Origin: Prevotella sp. | GTDB taxonomy: Bacteria; Bacteroidota; Bacteroidia; Bacteroidales; Bacteroidaceae | Direction: 5' to 3' | Length of the DNA stretch: 64,000 nucleotides | Assembly (NCBI GenBank): GCA_017548605.1 | Contig: JAFYZT010000027.1 | Span: 1 to 64,000 of the forward strand | Part shown: positions 61,708 to 64,000 of the stretch, one piece after another | Layout of the letters: every line of letters starts with the position of its first letter | Numbering within the stretch: the stretch's first letter is position 1 | The notes under the pieces: generated by a model | Told to the model about the DNA's origin: nothing | Seen by the model: the letters and a program-made list of their open reading frames with translations, nothing else | Database searches by the model: none | Position numbers and translations under genes: made by a program

Positions 61708-63425
61708 CTTTTTATGATTCTTCCCAATAACGTATCTTTATACCAATATCTTGTCAACGCCAGAATTTCATATTCTGGCAAACTCTCTAAATATTCCAGC
61801 TCAAATATCAAACGTGGCTCTTCATCGTTAGACTTAGGATGAATCTCTGCCTTGCTGCCAATACGAGCGACACGTATTAGATACAAGTCGCGCACCCCTT
61901 TCCCTTTAATATAAGGCATGAAGTAGTAGAGTTTATTGATGGCCACAGTCGATGGGAACGTCTTCGTCTTGCCTGTGTAATAAATCTTCGTTGGCTCTTC
62001 CTTCAAGAAATATTCTTCATTATCCTTCTTAACTATACCTATAAGCAGGTGTTTAGCAAGGTCTAAAGAATAATGTTTCTTGGGACGGTTTACCATCAAA
62101 GTTTTTTCTTCATCATCAAACAGGCCTAAATCAAGCATTGGCTTAGCGTCACGATTTGTAAAAATTGGACGAGAAGAAAAAGGAGCCTCGTCATAGATGA
62201 ACTGATAAAGGCTCTTGCCTATCTGCTCAACAATTCCACAAACTAGAGCATTCCCCATCAAAAAAGCACGTCTACCATCAGAAACTTCTGGATGCAACGT
62301 GTGATTATCAGGGAACATGTTCATGCGTTCTAATTCAATAGGCAACAGGCGGCGATAGCGTCCAGATTTTGTTTTGACCACATGCTTGAAACGTGACGGA
62401 GCCGTACCTCCTTCTCCTGTTATTATTGTTCGTGATGGCTGGTCTAGATAGTCTGGGAAAGCCATACCACCCTCAGAGAACAAGTACTTATACCCTTCTT
62501 TAGAAACCCGTTCTATCTTCTTAGCTCCCTTTTCGTATTTCCATTTAGGCAGTTCATCCTCAGAGATAAAGAAGTCTTCTGGAACAAAGTTTTCATCCAC
62601 GAGATTACCTCCTAATGTTTGACGTGGGCCATCATAGACGGCCTCCGCATCGACCGAATAGACATGACGATTTACCATCATGCCAGCATTGCCAAACGGG
62701 CTGTCTTTCTTCCCTTTATTGAATCCATCGGAAATATCTTTGATTGAGCCCTCAATGTCAAATACAGACATAGTTCCAGCCTTCGCTCTAAACTCAAAAG
62801 CCTTTGCCATTACACCATCAAACTCAACCCAGTCTTCCATTCGCTCTACTTTCTGAGCTACAATGGAATTCTTCAAATAACCTACGATATACGTTCTACG
62901 TCTGCGCTGCGGCATACCATAATCAGCAGCGTTAATGATACGCCATTCAACATAATACCCCAAATCTGCCAACGATGCAAGGATAATAGCAAAGTCGCGT
63001 CCTCGTTGAGTTGCAGGCGAGTTGAGCAGGCGATCAACATTCTCGAAGAAAATGTACTGGGGACGTTTGTTGCCTTTCTCTTGAAGGATACGATAGATTT
63101 GCCACCAAAGAACACCTTTCTTTCCTTCAATACCACCTGATTTACTCAATGTAGCCGCAACTGAATAATCTTGGCAAGGGAAACCACCAACTAACAAATC
63201 ATGGTCAGGTATCTCTTTTGTTGGAACAAGATTAATATCTTTATTAGAATGTCCTTTCCCTCCGAAACGTGCCATATACACCAACGATGCATCTTGATGC
63301 TGAGTTGATGGCTCCCATTGGTTATTCCATATAGTTTCATAGGCATCAGAAGCACCTTCCAACCCAATACGAAAGCCACCTACGCCTGCAAATAGTTCTA
63401 CAACACGAATAGTATGTTTGGTCAT
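61704..63425 (-). CDS. DNA cytosine-5 methyltransferase, Sau3AI-type modification enzyme
   Basis: The 573-residue enzyme has C5-methyltransferase motifs: I ELFAGVGGFRIGLEG (10-24), IV GGFPCQDYS with catalytic Cys84, VI FFENVDRLL, VIII PQRRRRTYIVGY, and X LMGNALVCGIVEQIG. A recognition region lies between VIII and IX, and about 160 extra residues follow motif X (from DEAPFSSRPIF). It is 2 bp downstream of a Sau3AI/MutH-like endonuclease gene, so it probably protects the same site; for Sau3AI itself that is GATC. The specificity here is inferred from the neighbour. Base composition is visibly more AT-rich than in recJ-recQ, consistent with transfer. Confidence 0.9.
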   Translation of the reverse strand: MTKHTIRVVELFAGVGGFRIGLEGASDAYETIWNNQWEPSTQHQDASLVYMARFGGKGHSNKDINLVPTKEIPDHDLLVGGFPCQDYSVAATLSKSGGIEGKKGVLWWQIYRILQEKGNKRPQYIFFENVDRLLNSPATQRGRDFAIILASLADLGYYVEWRIINAADYGMPQRRRRTYIVGYLKNSIVAQKVERMEDWVEFDGVMAKAFEFRAKAGTMSVFDIEGSIKDISDGFNKGKKDSPFGNAGMMVNRHVYSVDAEAVYDGPRQTLGGNLVDENFVPEDFFISEDELPKWKYEKGAKKIERVSKEGYKYLFSEGGMAFPDYLDQPSRTIITGEGGTAPSRFKHVVKTKSGRYRRLLPIELERMNMFPDNHTLHPEVSDGRRAFLMGNALVCGIVEQIGKSLYQFIYDEAPFSSRPIFTNRDAKPMLDLGLFDDEEKTLMVNRPKKHYSLDLAKHLLIGIVKKDNEEYFLKEEPTKIYYTGKTKTFPSTVAINKLYYFMPYIKGKGVRDLYLIRVARIGSKAEIHPKSNDEEPRLIFELEYLESLPEYEILALTRYWYKDTLLGRIIKR

Positions 63426-63427
63426 AA

Positions 63428-64000
63428 TTAATCTCCTTTGTAAGTATTTACTATTCCTCTTACATAATCATTATTGAACCAATAACAATATTTCTTTACT
63501 AATTTTCCGTCTATTGTTGTTGTTAAATCATCCGACTTTCTCCCTTTAGGACGAACATGGAACAATTTTCTGTCACGTCCTTTCCACCAATACTCTTCTG
63601 AAATTTGACCCAGCATAACATTTTTCTTAATATGATTCCAGTATTGTTCTGCCCAAGTTAAATCATTTTGGGGCATTGTCCAAAAGAAAACTTTATCAAG
63701 AAAAAAATCTCCTTCTCCTTGACTTTGCTCTTTAAACACAACAAACAAAAACCTACTTGAAAAAAGTTCATAAAGACGAGATTCGTACCAATTCTCACAT
63801 TGAGCTATTTCAATATAGTCTATATTTTCAAATGACATGGCTTCTTTGATATTACCATTCGCTTGCACTCGAATTGTTTTCATGGTCAGCCCTGCCTTTG
63901 TAAACTCTTCTGAAAGATTTACATTTGAACATTTTTCAGAAGCAACAATGGCATTAGCGATTATTGCGAATTTATTTTTGGGATTATTAGCAATATTGAC
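63428..64000 (-). CDS. Sau3AI/MutH-family type II restriction endonuclease, C-terminal part (5' end outside window)
   Basis: The frame stays open to the window edge, so the 151 residues from the internal Met at 63883 are not the whole gene. With the upstream codons, 190 residues are visible, including EEFTKAGLTMKTIRVQANGN, IKEAMSFENIDYIEI, LFVVFKEQ, FWTMP, KLFHVRPKGRKSDD and KKYCYWFNNDYVRGIV. These correspond to the conserved MutH/Sau3AI nuclease blocks, in particular KAGI-x-KTIR, MSF, FVVF, HVRPKGRN-like and the closing CFWLNxxYI. It should cut DNA at the site protected by the adjacent methyltransferase. Identification rests on remembered family motifs. Confidence 0.78.
   Translation of the reverse strand, partial: VNIANNPKNKFAIIANAIVASEKCSNVNLSEEFTKAGLTMKTIRVQANGNIKEAMSFENIDYIEIAQCENWYESRLYELFSSRFLFVVFKEQSQGEGDFFLDKVFFWTMPQNDLTWAEQYWNHIKKNVMLGQISEEYWWKGRDRKLFHVRPKGRKSDDLTTTIDGKLVKKYCYWFNNDYVRGIVNTYKGD

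Noticed and set aside
63428-63883. Treating the last gene as a complete 151-residue protein
   Set aside because: The frame is open through the window edge, and the codons upstream of the internal Met encode conserved family sequence (EEFTKAGLTMKTIR).

Overview
The window looks like a chromosomal segment of a Prevotella-like member of the Bacteroidales. Evidence: most visible promoters have the Bacteroidetes form (TTG about 17-23 bp upstream of TAnnTTTGC); many starts lack a Shine-Dalgarno sequence; and the gene content is typical of the group (SusC-type plug domains, DUF4249 lipoprotein, type IX secretion protein PorQ, cytochrome bd with DUF4492, B3/4-domain protein, DUF1846). Base composition is close to balanced in the core genes and clearly more AT-rich in the restriction-modification genes at the right end. 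No insertion sequence, prophage or CRISPR array was seen.

Layout. 1-130: promoter and leader of a leftward transcript, probably an rRNA operon. 145-4057: leftward cytochrome bd operon (DUF4492, cydA, cydB) ending in a secreted cyclophilin. 4174-10418: rightward export operon (TolC, HlyD, two ABC-2 permeases, exported aspartic protease). 10419-12676: leftward Mrp/ApbC ATPase and a secreted low-complexity protein. 12817-21232: a very large alpha-2-macroglobulin-like protein with an inserted SusC-like plug, then ClpB. 21359-23095: leftward DUF1846 gene and, upstream of it, a candidate small RNA with its own promoter and terminator. 23608-31995: tRNA-Ser(GGA), a TonB-dependent receptor, and an operon of a second atypical receptor, a DUF4249 lipoprotein and a plug-like protein. 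32123-37395: leftward CE1-like esterase, PagL-like lipid A deacylase, TatD, polyprenyl synthetase and TonB. 37595-39497: porQ and cmk. 39587-46146: leftward B3/4 protein, LigA and a heterodimeric ABC exporter. 46251-47796: trmD and a DUF805 protein. 47935-53593: leftward GYF/CD225 paralogue pair, DUF2752 protein and exported TPR-CHAT protease. 53774-61517: aminopeptidase P, C1 peptidase, a lipoprotein, recJ and recQ. 61576-64000: leftward Sau3AI-like restriction endonuclease (cut by the window edge), C5 cytosine methyltransferase and a 43-residue zinc-ribbon protein.

The most unusual structure is between the genes. About twelve copies of a GC-rich palindromic element (consensus TACCCACCCC, about four bases, then CCCTCCCCAAGGGAGGGG) lie in spacers, mostly just after stop codons of rightward genes. 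Many spacers also consist of short tandem repeats with different sequences but the same period, seven bases, and a second purine-rich class has period eight; some of these run across stop codons. Other points worth a second look are a three-hairpin candidate small RNA, a LigA C-terminus ending in a textbook beta-clamp binding motif on a Pro/Ser/Glu linker, a probably leaderless trmD mRNA, and an exported TPR-CHAT protease beside IFITM-like (CD225) membrane proteins.
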